Positions 1 through 11,346 of a stretch of DNA of 64,000 nucleotides are shown here, piece by piece. The DNA lies in NCBI GenBank assembly GCA_003255025.1, contig QANY01002976.1, positions 1,795,615 to 1,859,614 on the forward strand, read 5' to 3'. Position numbers and translations under genes: made by a program. This stretch comes from Datisca glomerata (taxonomy: Eukaryota; Streptophyta; Magnoliopsida; Cucurbitales; Datiscaceae). Numbering within the stretch: the first letter of the stretch is position 1; each line of letters starts with the position of its first letter. The notes under the pieces are model-generated. The model did no database searches. It was not told the origin of the DNA and saw nothing but the letters and a program-made list of their open reading frames with translations.

Positions 1-1679
1 TGTTTGACACGTATACGAAAGGACTCACTAATTATCACAAAAGTAAGTTTCAACTATTTATGTGGTAGTCATCAGGAGGGGCTATCACATTATGACTGTC
101 CCTTCCTATAGTTTCTCGTGTAGTTGGCAGTTGGCAGTTCGGGTCGTCTGATTAGATTGATGTCCTAGATCAGAGAATCTTGGTACCTACATCAACTAGA
201 AACTATGTGGATTGGACACAATTTCTTCCTACATCATATTTTGGCGTTTTACTGTTAGGTTAGTCACGTTGCATTAAATGTAGTACCCAACATGTCTTCA
301 TAAACCATTATATAGTAATACTATATAGTAATATTTATATAGTGATATAGTAATATATATAGTAATATGAGTTAGATAAAGTATCGTATCAGTCACATAT
401 GCATGAATGGCCAACTTTTCAGCGGAGTGAAGTAGGCGAAATGAAATTTTATGCATGAATCTGATCTTCAAAAGTCCATTGGATGGGAATAGTAAGAAAG
501 AATCATATATAGTTGATCAAGAATTTTTCTTATGGTCAAACTTTTGAATAAATATGTATCTTTATTTAATAAAAAAATTGTTACTGAAAGTATGTTGGTT
601 TATAATTAAAATTTACATAACAATAGTATTAGTATATATGGATAAATTGATAAAGATGTGTTAATTATTCATAGGTTGATATTTTATTATTCATTAAAAT
701 GGTTTAACAAATATATATAACGACGATTGACACATCATTTAATTAATTTTTTTTATCAAGGGAGATACGACATGAGATTTAATCCTTTGATCTTGAGGTT
801 GAAAATCTCACATATAATCATTTGACTTGAAAGGTCTGGTTCATATAACTTAATTACTTAAATTTTTAAATAATTTCAACCTCACATATAATCATTTGTT
901 CTGAAAGGTTTAGTTTACATAATTTAATTATTTAAATTTAATTAAAAACCTTAATGGTCGTAAAATAACTATTTACCTATCATCGGCCTGGTTAATGTGA
1001 TTCTGGCTCATTGCAAAAGCAAAATGCCAGAATGATGGTGACAAATATGAACAATATTGATACTAGAAAAAGAAACAATTGCTTAAAGCTTTTCGGATCC
1101 AATTTCAACATTTGACAATAAAAAAATTATTTGATTGTAACATTTTGTTGGTCCCACTTCCACTGGTGGGTAACGCATTATTTGAACTTCAATATCATGG
1201 TGGGGGGGCATGTGAATTGGATTGACAGTGATCTTCATTGTGATTACAATCACTTGCTTTTGCTTATTAAATAATTAATCCTTAATTTCTTCACATTTCA
1301 TCAATCATTCACTCCTCTATCCTCTATCTGTCATCTCTCTCTCTCATAAACAATTTTACTTAACCAGATCTCTCTCATTTATGCATAGCGTTTTTAGACA
1401 TTAAAATGCTTTCAGAGAACATTTTTCACTTAATTTTCTATTTCTTAAAACTCGTTTTTAAATCTTCATTTTTTATATAAAAATATTAAAATCTCACATT
1501 AACATAGAAATTAAACACATCCACACATTAATCTCTAGATTGGTAATAATATTCACGAGCGAAAATTTAAACAAAAAACAATCAGAACATATAAAACCAA
1601 CAACATTTTTTTTAAAAGAAAAAAATCACAAACCCAGATGCTAAAATATCTAATTAACAAAGAAAGAGAAGAAAAACTA
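1..1679. other. AT-rich intergenic DNA, no gene seen
   Basis: No coding region is supported. Visible structure: a TATAGTA-rich stretch at about 308-370; a direct duplication of about 60 bp (about 806-865 and 882-941) that starts with CTCACATATAATCATTTG; and a MITE-like copy at about 645-752. The 3' end of the RING gene follows on the minus strand. Confidence 0.6.
645..752. mobile_element. MITE-like fragment, family also at 13.45 kb and 19.86 kb
   Basis: The core (TTAATTATTCATAGGTTGAT, then TTTATTATTCATTAAAATGG) recurs at 13.5 kb and 19.9 kb. The right part (ATTGACACATCATTTAATTA) resembles the inverted arm of the 13.5 kb copy. No coding capacity. The ends are not resolved here. Confidence 0.45.
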
Positions 1680-2548
1680 CTAATAATGGGGGATAAGTCC
1701 CATTCTGCAACAAGGGCAATGGGCGTTATTCTCCAACCATGGAACCAAACACCTTGAATGGAACCTATGAGCACAAGGAAGATGAACAAGATTCTCACCT
1801 ACTTTCAATTGTTCTAAACAAACAGCACATTCCTCTTGTTCTTTATCCTTCCAACTCAATTTGCTCCATATGAATTTTCTTGACCCACTTTCCTTTGATC
1901 CAAACTCCCCTCTTTGCAACTCTTGTGTCACCATGGTTTTTCCCTTTTCTTTTATTAAGCTATCTCTGCTTGCATGTTTACACTCACTAAAATACATGAA
2001 TAATGAAAAAAATTATTAGTATGTCTGCTCGATGATTTGAAAATGAGTTTTTAAAAGAATATGAAAACAAGAGAAGTTATGTTTTTTTAAACGTGTTTAG
2101 TGGTAGTATTTAAGAACCGAAAACGCGTTTAGTACTAGTATTTATGAACTTGTTCTTGGGTAAAATAAGTTACCTTCTAGTTTTGGATTTTCTTTGGGTC
2201 CTCAACCTTCCATCTAATCTCTCCTTGGCTTCTCTTGCCACTTGACCAAGCTTCTCATCTTGGTCTAATGGGTTCAACTTCCTCATCTTTAATGACACCA
2301 GAGACCAAATAAAGAAAATTCACAAAATAAAGGAAGGGAAAATTTGAAGAAATAGAAAGAAATATTACCAGTGAAGAAGTAGAGGAGTGGTGGGTTTCAT
2401 GGTTGCTTGTATACAAACAAAAAGAAGACCTTCTGGTTGAGCCATTATTATGAGTAGTAGAAGATAAAGTTGATGAATCTGACAAAGTTATGCTCTGATG
2501 AAATCTTCTTCTTCTAGCACATTCCACACCAGGTAGCATTCCAGCCAT
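1680..2548 (-). CDS. RING-H2 finger protein, probable E3 ubiquitin ligase (3 exons)
   Basis: A spliced gene giving 199 residues. Exon 1 is 2548-2369 (60 codons, donor G|GTAATA). Exon 2 is 2286-2174 (acceptor AAAG|ATGAGG, donor AG|GTAACT). Exon 3 is 1986-1680 (acceptor TTTTAG|TGAGTG). The exons total 600 nt and the phases agree, with one serine codon split between exons 2 and 3. The start gives MAGMLPGVECARRRRFHQS, an N-terminus I recall from a plant family of small RING proteins. The middle is Ser/Thr-rich, then a charged helix (AREAKERLDGRL). The C-terminal RING-H2 has C151, C154, C169, H171, H174, C177, C188 and C191, the C3H2C3 zinc ligands. RING-H2 proteins pass ubiquitin from an E2 to substrates; the substrate cannot be read here. 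No signal peptide or membrane segment is visible, so it is probably soluble. It looks intact. Confidence 0.88.
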
Positions 2549-3292
2549 TGATTTAATGATTGGAAAAACTTAAACAACTCCTAAGAAAGAAAACCCAACA
2601 AAAAGGAAAAAATTTCAAGGAGAAAGAAAGAGATAAAAAGGTCAGGTCTCAGGTGATGGAAGGTTGTGGCATATGTGTGTTGTGGCAGACAAAAATGGGT
2701 CCATGGCCATTGATCATTGAGATAGAGCAGTACATGATGATGATGATGTTGCCTCTATTTTCCCTCAATCATTTTCTGAATTAGACTCTCTCTCTTCTCT
2801 CTGTTTTGTGAGATGGAGTCTGGAGTTTGGTTTAGAAGAGAAATAATGGAGGGGTTAAGCTTGAAATGAAACTTAGAATGTACAAATATGAAGCTGAATG
2901 AGTCACTCTCACCAGACAAAACACATCACTTTGTTACATAGTTGAAAAACAACGATCCAGATTCATTAGAAGTTTTTTTAGAAAACAATTATTTTTGTAT
3001 TCGACTAATTTCGGTCATTATTTTTAAATAAAACAGTCCAGATTAAATTTGTTAGAGATGAAATTTTCATTTTCAGAAGTTGTAGTGGTGACTAGTGGGT
3101 GAACCAGATGACTTGACTGACCAAATATTCACCAAAAAATTTCATGCTTGTTACAACTCTACTGGAAAACTTCCCAAAATGCCCATTTTTTGCATTTTTA
3201 AATAATAAATAGACCCTTGTCACTTTTTTTTTGAAACTATAGACCCTTGTTACTTGATAAAATTGTTTTTGGCCTTTTCACTAATATGAAAA
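2549..3292. other. Upstream region of the RING-H2 gene
   Basis: This lies 5' of the minus-strand RING gene. It contains a CT-rich run on the plus strand (about 2785-2803), which is GA-rich in the transcript sense and typical of plant 5' UTRs, and an ATG-repeat at 2733-2747. Beyond 2,900 the DNA is AT-rich with nothing recognisable. No TATA box could be assigned with confidence. Confidence 0.4.
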
Positions 3293-3352
3293 GTGATATA
3301 AAATTCTTTAGCTAAATTAAAAATGGTATAATTTTCTAAATAACCCTGAATG
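3293..3352 (+). repeat. Left copy of a direct repeat flanking the foldback element
   Basis: ATAAAATTCTTTAGCTAAA then TTAAAAATGGTATAATTTTC here is matched at 5586-5642 in the same orientation by ATAAAATTCCTAAAGCAAA then TTAAAAATGTATAATTTTTC. The pair lies outside the inverted repeat at 3494-5490. Confidence 0.6.
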
Positions 3353-3493
3353 ATATGATTCTACTATATTAATTTACATCATAATAAAAGATTATAATAG
3401 TGTTGAGTACTTTGTATATTATAGCTTATTTTTCAGTCACACGCTACACAATTTTTCTTACTAATTTATTCCATGCCCTTAAATTCTTTTCCA

Positions 3494-5490
3494 ATACACA
3501 TGTCAAATCAATTTAATAATCTCTTATTCTTTTTTTAATCTTTCCTTTTCAACGAAACTTCTTCTTCTACTTGAAAGGTTCAAGTAGTTTTTTATGACTA
3601 CCTGAACCCTTCAAGTAGTTGGTTTTTTTTTCCAGTCAACACTTATGCACCATATTACCACTTGAAGGGTTCAAATAATTTTTTTGTCACTCAATTACCC
3701 ACATACCAGGTGATTACCTAAATGGTTCAAATGGTTATTTATAACTACTTGAACCCTTCAAATAGTTATTTTTTGTTTGGTCAGTCGACAACCCAAACAC
3801 TAGGTGACTACTTAAAAATATCAAATAGTTTTTTATCATCGCAATAAAGCACTCGAGAATTTCACTTGAACTCTTCAAGTAGTTTTTTATGACTAGAGCA
3901 TTTTTATGTAAAAAAAATGAGAAAATGAATGTTGAGTACTTGAAAGGTTCGAGTAATTTTTTTATGACTACTTGAACCCTTTAAATAATTTTTTTTCATC
4001 AGTCAGTAACCCAAATATCAGGCGACTGCTTAAAGGGTTCAAGTAGTTTTTTATGACTACTTGAACCCTTTAAGTAGTTATTTTTTATTTTGTCAGTCAG
4101 CAACTCAAACACCATGTGGCTACTTGAAGGGTTCAAGTAGTTGTTTATGACTACTTGAACCCTTTATATAGTTATTTTTTATTTTGCCAGTCAGTAACTC
4201 AAACATCAGGTGATTACTTGAAGGTTCAAGTAGTTGTTTATGACTACTTGAACCCTTCAAGTAGTTATTTTTTATTTTGTCAGTCAACAACTCAAGTACC
4301 AGGTGACTACTAGAAGAGTTCAAGTAGATTTTTATGACTATTTGAAGCGTTCAAGTAGTTTTTTATAACTACTTGAACATTTTTTGCGTCCAAAAAATAG
4401 GAGAAATGAACGTTGAGTACTTGAAGGGTTTAAATAGTCATAAAAAACTACTTGAACCCTTTAAATACTCAATGTTCATTTTCTTTTTTTTTACGCAAAA
4501 AAGGTTCAAGTTGTCATAAAAAGCTACTTGAACCCTTCAAATACTCAATGTTCATTTTCTTTGTTTTTACTTAAAAAAAGCTCAAGTAGTTATAAAAGCT
4601 ATTTGAACCCTTCAAGTAGTCACAAAATTCTATTTGAATCTTTCAAGTAGTCACTTGGTATTTGAGTTGCTGACTGGCAAAATAAAAAATAACTACTTGA
4701 AGGCTTCAAATAGTTATAAATAACTACTTGAACCGTTAAATAGTCATCTGGTGTTTGAGTTACTGACTGAAAAAATAAAAAAATAACTACTTGAAAGGTT
4801 CAAATAGTCATAAACAACTACTTGAACCTTTCAATTAGTCATGTTGTGTTTGAGTTGCTGATTGATAAAATAAAAAATAACTACTTGAAATATTCAAGTG
4901 GTCATAAAAAGTTCATTGAACCCTTTAAGTAATCACCTGATGTCTGAGTTGCTGATCGACAAAAAAAATTACTTGAAGGGTTCAAGTAGTCATAAAAAGC
5001 TACTTAAATCCTTCAAGTACACAACGTTCATTTTCTCTTATTTTTTGGACGTAAAAAAGGCTCAAGTAATCATAAAAAAACTACTTGAAGGGTTCATGTA
5101 GTCATAAAAAATTATTTGACTCCTTTAAGTAGTCACATAATATTTAGATTGCTGACTGACCAAACAAAAAATAAATATTTGAAGTGTTCAAGTATTCATA
5201 AATAATTACTTGAATCCTTCAAGTACGTGGTGTATGATAATTGATTGACAAAAGAAATTACTATTTAAACCCTTCAAGTAATCATAAATAACTACTTGAA
5301 GGGTTCAAGTAGTCATAAAGAACTACTTGAGCCATTCAATTTGTCACTTGATGTATTCATGATGACTGACAAAAAAACTGCTATTTGATAGGTTTGAGTA
5401 GTTATAAAAAGTTACTTGAACCCTTCAAGTAAAAGAAGAAGTTTCGTTGAAAAAGAAGAATGAATTATTAAATTGATTTGACGTGTGTAT
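3494..5490. mobile_element. Foldback-like element: about 2 kb inverted repeat of palindromic modules
   Basis: The outer ends mirror each other: ACACATGTCAAATCAATTTA at the left against TAAATTGATTTGACGTGTGT at the right, then TTCAACGAAACTTCTTCTT against its complement (about 5430-5452). The arms consist of repeated modules around ACTTGAACCCTTCAAGTAGT, itself palindromic, joined by a spacer like CAGTCAGCAACTCAAACACC. The spacer reads in that sense in the left arm and reverse-complemented in the right arm, so the symmetry axis is near 4,440-4,490. No transposase is present. This fits non-autonomous foldback elements, whose long terminal inverted repeats contain tandem modules. No clean target duplication was found. 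The short reading frames inside are by-products of the repeat. Confidence 0.72.
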
Positions 5491-5585
5491 CAGGTAATAA
5501 AAAGAAATGATGAAGAAATAGAGAAATTATAAGTAGTGATATGAAATTGATGGACCGGGTGTATAGGTTCTTTGTTTTTTAAAAG

Positions 5586-5642
5586 AGTTATAAAATTCCT
5601 AAAGCAAAATTAAAAATGTATAATTTTTCAAATTACTCATCA
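5586..5642 (+). repeat. Right copy of the direct repeat flanking the foldback element
   Basis: Matches 3293-3352 in the same orientation with a few mismatches and 1-2 nt gaps. It lies about 100 bp outside the right arm of the inverted repeat. Confidence 0.55.
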
Positions 5643-6235
5643 TCCAATTTTATGTAACTAAATTTTTTTATTATTTTTGTTTGATGTGAAATTAAATATA
5701 ATTTAAACTCATTAGTCGAACGTTATTGTGTTAGGAGCAAAAGTCACTTGGTAGAGGTGAAAGAGGGGGGCTTTTGTGGTCGATGTAAATTTAAAAAATA
5801 ATTATTAAAATGAGTCTGTTTGAAACAATTTTAAAAAATGATATAATTTTGTTGTTGCCATGTAATCCTCCATGTCAACAGTCCTGGTTGGGTGCTCCAT
5901 TGAAACTCATCTCTTGAGCGTGCGAGTTCCTTATGAAACAAATTCGTCTCCTTCAGAGGCGCGTACATTAAATATGCATGAAACTCACCTTTTTAAGAAA
6001 CGATTTCATTCAAAGAGACGTCCCATCTTTAAGAGGCGAGTTCCTCTTTCATCCCTTACTTCCCTCAACAAAATCTTACTTTCCCCTATGTAGATAGATA
6101 ATACCAGCAAATTCAAATCCCACACACACATATTCCAACAGCCAAAATAAATTCATTCTACTATCTATCTCTTATACAAATTCATCAACATCTTAACAAC
6201 TTTAAAATAACTAAGAAATCAATATCTTAACAATC

Positions 6236-6475
6236 CTAACAAAAGAGTTCACATAGGATAACATTAAGTTTTACATATACATAACATACATAAAATGTAA
6301 AGCAAATAATGAAAGACCGATCATTATGTCCCACAATGTGGTGCTCTTCTTGTTTTTCGCAGACATCTTGCATACATTTGCAAAGGAGTGGGTTCTTGTG
6401 ATGATCCTCAAGAGCCATATCATCATCACCTTCTACATTGTTACCTTCTACATTGTTACGTAATTGGGATATCAT
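6236..6475 (-). pseudogene. Possible 3' tail of the PMD coding region
   Basis: The minus strand is open here for about 79 codons, with an acidic start (VEGDDDMALEDHHKN) and Cys/His-rich CKCMQDVCEKQEEHH. It sits just beyond the hAT-like insertion and may be the displaced C-terminal part of the PMD region on the other side. I recognise no domain, so this is an inference from position only. Confidence 0.25.
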
Positions 6476-6478
6476 TAG

Positions 6479-7616
6479 TAGAGGTGTAATCGGTTCGGTT
6501 TAAGGGATTTCCAAACCGAATCGAGACTGTATTTTTTAAATATCAAAACTGAACCGAACCGCACCGTCATAACTGGTTCAATTCGATTTTGTTCTTGCGG
6601 TTTTCCCTTGCAAGAAAAAAAAACACTCCTACCAACAGATTTGAAACCATTTCTACTAAATAAATCTCATAAACAACATTCAAATCATCACCCCATATAA
6701 AAAAAACATAAGATTTTACCAACATTGCAAAATCCTCTATCCAAAAAACATTTAAAGAAACCAAATCAGAGTAAATAACATAACATTAATCATTAACTGG
6801 GTAATGTAGAAAATTTGGACTACCACCGATAAGATTCACAAGTAACACAAAGAAATGAAACAAAAAGCTGATGCACAATTAAGTAGTCAAATTGTTTTAA
6901 GAAAATTTTAGACTCAGGAAAGAAATATGACCACAAGAAATGGGTCCCTTCCAAGGCCTGAACCAACAACAAGACAATCAAATGATTCAAATCTCTCCAT
7001 CCACTTATCAACTTTCATTAGAATTACCAGAATTACCAGATTGTTACAGACATGGCTAATCATAAACCTAGTTAGCAGTAGAAAATAAAAAAAAGAATCG
7101 TATTTCAGTTCATGAATTTGGTCTATAAAAAATCAGCTTATGGAACTCAAATTCAATTCTAAAGGACGATACTAAGTGAACATGTATTGTAACAAAGAAG
7201 TCACCGTCTACAACAGAGTAATCGAATCGTAAATCTGAAGCTGATGAAAAAACAAAAAAAATCCCTAAAATAATCCCATATCTAAATCGGATCTGAAACA
7301 AAAAATGCAGATCTACAACTAATTCGCCCAGTTAAGGCTGAGATTACTTGTTTCCCGGGGCGCTGCGAGCTTCAGAGCAACTTCATTGGAGCTTCGCGAG
7401 TTTGAGGTTACTACCGGAAGAGAGAGGCGACTATCTCTGGCGGGCATCTCACTGTCAGAGCTTTAGGTCGTCGCGAGAGGGGGGGGGGGGGGGGNGGGGG
7501 GGGGGATGAAAAGTACGGTAAAAGCTGAGATGTGTGTATATATATTTATATGTGCGGTGAAGTTCAATTCGATGCGATTTTTTTCATAAAAATCGCACAC
7601 TAAACCGAACCACACT
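6479..7616. mobile_element. Non-autonomous hAT-like element
   Basis: It starts TAGAGGTGTAATCGGTTCGG and contains sub-terminal runs of GGTTCGGTTT/AACCGAACCG motifs at both ends (about 6490-6590 and 7545-7612). This architecture resembles the better-defined element at 47,429-48,671. No transposase is encoded. It separates the PMD coding region (above 7.62 kb) from a possible tail (below 6.48 kb). The right terminus is unclear and no target duplication was found, so the right end may be truncated. Confidence 0.5.
7479..7505 (+). other. G homopolymer with one ambiguous base
   Basis: A run of G interrupted by an N at 7495. The ambiguity shows the assembly is uncertain here, and the true length is probably not known. 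Confidence 0.9.
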
Positions 7617-7639
7617 TATTTTCTATTATTTTCTTGTGA

Positions 7640-9170
7640 TGTTCGTTGTCTTTTAGGTTGATGTGCAGGTTCAAAAGCAGTAGCAACTTGTGTCTGAATA
7701 TTTCGAAGATCAGTGGTGCAAATGGCTCATACTCAGCCATGTTCTCTTCATCATTTACAAGTTGTGATGAATTGTGTCCTATGAGGCATACTCGATGGGC
7801 GATAGACCTCATGCACTTGTTTCATTGCTTGAATTGCTATTCCACAAGCATCAGGTATACACGGAATTACCTGATCTGGCTCCTTGTCGGCTTATGTATC
7901 GACGTGTGATACTCCGATACCAATTGAAGTAAGAGTCATCATATTCCTCTTGGGATATTGCATGGTCAGGAATGTTATCTCGACGTGCATTCTATTTCTC
8001 AATGTATTGATGATGTTTGAGTCGCCAATCAAGTTCATGTCTACCCCTTAAATCAATGGAATGCAAGTCTAGTTCATTATCACATGGTTCTGGCACAATT
8101 TGAGTCATGTCAAATGATCACATCACGCGGTTAGGTCTGTGCCATTCCATAATGTGAAAGCATATCAATGGAGAGAGCTTGTCAAATTTGGTGTTAATGC
8201 AATAAGCTAGAAGAAGGCTAAAGATGACATTCGAGTAAGGTTACCATATAACCTATCAAAATAATGTTAAAAATAGTTATACAATAATCCAATATTATAT
8301 GATGCCAATCTAACATATATCATTATTATATGATGTTACCATGTCTGGGGTCTAGCAATCTAACATGAATAGATATTACATTAAAATATGTGTGGGTCTC
8401 TCTGTCACACCGAAGGAATCTTTCAATATGGGATATCATAAGTCATAAATTAACACTTAATAAGTAATATAAAATAATGAAAACAGGGTAAATAATCAAA
8501 TCAACATACTGTATACCCAACGAAGGTGGAGGTAATGGAAGACCGTCCTCATCAAAATTAACACGTAAGACTTGATTTAACCTTGACGGTGCTAAATGCG
8601 GGAATCTGTCCCATGCCCATACTTGCAATAATATTAATGGGCCTGAAATTTTATGTGCACCCTTAAGGCAACCTCTGCATAGCCCTCTATATGACCAAGC
8701 GAGACATGTACTACTCCAATTATATTGACCGATAGTGTCAAAGTCATCCAACAATAGTAGAAACATCAATTGTACTAAATTATTTGATTTATCAGAAAAT
8801 AGAAAACCTCCAATGAGTTGTAGAATGCTTGTGCATAGCGTTGCACACTAAGTTCGTCAGGATCATCACGTAAAGGAAGAAATTGTGATGCCAACCATGA
8901 TCAATTCAATCGTGATCCAGATAGATGGTGATTATTAGGTCTAACACTTACTGGGACTGAAGGACTTGATATAGCCATTCCATCAACTGGGAGTTCCAAT
9001 TGTATAGCTTTATCCTGGAGAGCGATAGTGCATTCACCATGAACAAGGTGGAATGTATGAGTCTCAAGGCGCCACTCTCTCCATGAATGTTGTGATCAAA
9101 TAGCAATCTAACGAGATAAATCTCAATCTAGCAACTCCGTAGAATCCAGACTGTTGTAAATATGGAATGA
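7640..9170 (-). pseudogene. Plant mobile domain (PMD) coding region, broken
   Basis: On the minus strand, in order: YLQQSGFYGVARLRF (about 9150), RLETHTFHLVHGECTIALQD (about 9030), FLPLRDDPDELSVQRYAQAF (about 8850), LLQVWAWDRFPHLAP (about 8600) and LICFHIMEWHRPNRVM (about 8150). These follow the order of the plant mobile domain found in MAIN-like proteins and in many plant transposons. The frame changes several times and there are stops near 8130 and 8300-8400, so it is not functional as read; some breaks could be introns. It follows the transposase without a gap. What the PMD does in transposons is not established. Confidence 0.7.
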
Positions 9171-10700
9171 TGCGACCTTGTAGTCTCATAGTCCGTTGCA
9201 CCACAACTTCTCGTCTAATGTCATTATTGCTTGAAAATTCCATATCGAATACGCACACTTGGTTCTCTCAAGTCCATCTCATTATGTATGTGTGAGGACC
9301 TGGGTCTTCCCTTTTCACGTATCTGATTTGGATCAAGAGAACATTTGAAAACTTGAGGTTTGACGAATAATACTTATATGGAATGAGCGTAAATTGTGTG
9401 GCATAACAGTCGAAAAAAGTGGTAAGCTTGTACACGTGTTTTACATATTGCCAACTATTAATCCTCGTGAGAGCACACATAGCCAAGACATGATAAAAAG
9501 GGATACCATATGATTACCATTTATTACAAGTAAATGGTCAGGCCTTTAACTTCACAATCTGTACGTTCTAACCCTTGTGCATGTGTGACCCATGTTGCCC
9601 TGTGATCACCTACAACTTTTCATTTGCGCGAGCATAAATGTTAACCGTGTGTGAACTAGTCCTGATATCCCTTTTTTATCTTATTAAGAGCATAAGACGT
9701 ACACACTTCATTCTTAGAGATAACATCCTTAAGTTCTTCTCTACGATTTTTAAAGTACATCACAGTACGTGTAAATATCATTTTAACTAAAGCTGTTATT
9801 GGCAACATACAAGCCCCTTTAAGAACATCGTTGATGCATTCAACAATGTTTGTCGTCATCCATCCATATCTATACCCACCATCATACCTTGAGTCCACTT
9901 TTCTTTTAATATTGACCGGAAGAATCGTTGATAATTTATGTTTTTCTTATTCATCTCTTCCATGCATTTTCAAACTTCCTTTGCTGATGTTAAGATCCTG
10001 TCTTAAATACTGAATCTTTGAGGACCTTGTTCTTGAACTTTTCATTGAAATTACTAGCCACATGCCTCAAGTAAAATCAATGATGGGCTTGTGGTTCAGA
10101 CCATCCAACTGTAGGATTATGAACTGTGACTTTTATTCCAGCATGCCTATCACAAATTAAAGCAATACCTGCTCTTTGAGTAAGATGGAGCCTTAAGAAA
10201 TAAAGAAACCACGACCAAATATCTGTTGTCTTCTCATTTATGCAAGAGGGAATACATGACCATTAGAATCAATTGACGTGGCGATCAACAACTTAATATA
10301 TAAGAAGGTACCATCAATTTAAACAATAAGTCTGCAATGTTTGAATCCCTCAATAACAGCACCGAATGCCTAAAATACATATCTGAATCTCGTGTTGCCA
10401 AGGATGCCCATGTCATCTAAGTTCCATTGAACTTTAGTCCCTGGATTATTTGGACAATAATGTTCATCCACTTTAGAAGCAATTGATATGATTTATCCCG
10501 ATCACAAAATACATTCACAAGTGCTTTTCATCTTGCTTCCCATACCCTCATGTAATACACATTATAACCAAATTTATCCATCACCATCTGATGCAATACA
10601 ACAACATATATAGTAGGATCTCTTTTAATTACATTCTTTAATTCTTGTGCAATCAAGTTTGAGGACCAGAGTACTGTGTTATGTCAAACAAATTATGAGT
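9170..10700 (-). pseudogene. MULE (Mutator-like) transposase, broken
   Basis: Read on the minus strand: an N-terminal helical region (KFGYNVYYMRVWEAR, about 10,540); the DDE domain with IDGTFLYIKLLIATSIDSNG (about 10,300) and ALICDRHAGIKVTVHNPTVG (about 10,150); RYDGGYRYGWMTTNIVEC and INDVLKGACMLPITALVK (9898-9760), a signature of plant MULE transposases; a SWIM-like segment ending YHVLAMCAL (about 9480); a QYVKHVY tail; and a decayed zinc knuckle near 9,200. Several in-frame stops and frameshifts separate the segments. MULE transposases bind terminal inverted repeats and catalyse cut-and-paste transposition; this copy cannot. Its direct join to the PMD at about 9,170 is notable. Confidence 0.78.
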
Positions 10701-11052
10701 TTTGCGAAGACGCGAACAAATTCTCCAGTTGCGACTTTTTTTTTTTTTCATTTTTTACATTTCACAACCCAAAGATGAGGTAAAGATTGACAAACAACAA
10801 ACTGTTGATGGCGAATGATTGAATATTATGGCAGACAACTAGCTGCGAACGGAGGACGACTGAGGCGTGGGGATGGCTGGGGAGGGAGGAGAGAATTTGG
10901 GGAAGAACGAGTATTGGATGAGAGAAAAATAAAGAAGGAAGAAATGTATACAAAGAAAAAAAAGAGTTGAACACACCGCTTAAAGAGGCGAGTTCCATTG
11001 GTGTCGTTTAAATTAAAACGACGCCGTTGGAATAAAGAAGGGAAGGGAAGAA

Positions 11053-11079
11053 GAACTTGCCTCTTCAAGAGGCAAGTTC
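11053..11079. repeat. Near-perfect palindrome in the MULE terminal region
   Basis: GAACTTGCCTCTT is followed by one base and its exact complement (13-bp arms). Nearby copies of AAGAGGCGAGTTCC occur at about 10,983 and 6,033. It belongs to the terminal architecture of the MULE. Confidence 0.7.
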
Positions 11080-11346
11080 TAGCCATGTCACAGACCTCTT
11101 GACATAAAGAGATTTGCGTCTCTAATAAAAAGGGATCTCGTGGACGAGGCTTGGTAGACCTCGTTCAACGAGGTCCACTCAGACCACGTTCGATGAAGTC
11201 TGAGAAGACCTCGTTGGGATGAGGTCTTATTAGGACCTTCCCTCCACGTAGGCCCTGTCCAATCTAGCATATGAGGGAGGACCATGAATCACCTCTTAAA
11301 AAGTGATTTCGTTTCGCTGACATGGCCAATTCTGCATCATTTTTTA

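Larger units (their letters stand above)
5835..11346 (-). mobile_element. Decayed MULE carrying a transposase-PMD coding region
   Basis: Limits are inferred from related outer ends: TTAAAAAATGATATAA at the left, and GCATCATTTTTTATAT at the right, which is its rough complement. Terminal regions share the module AAGAGGCGAGTTCC (about 6030-6047 and 10980-10997). The right end (TGACATGGCCAATTCTGC) also resembles a second remnant ending near 17.1 kb. Inside, on the minus strand, is a MULE transposase running into a plant mobile domain, with stops and frameshifts. No 9-bp target duplication was found, so the exact ends are uncertain. A hAT-like element lies inside. Confidence 0.55.

Noticed and set aside
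1553..1798. Open frame of 81 codons on the minus strand overlapping the RING gene
   Set aside because: It is a shadow of exon 3, which carries all zinc ligands in the other frame.
2560..2784. 74-codon plus-strand ORF upstream of the RING gene
   Set aside because: Low-complexity Lys-rich text opposite the 5' UTR; no family resemblance.
5872..6093. 73-codon plus-strand ORF as a gene
   Set aside because: It lies in the MULE terminal region and contains its terminal modules; no domain.
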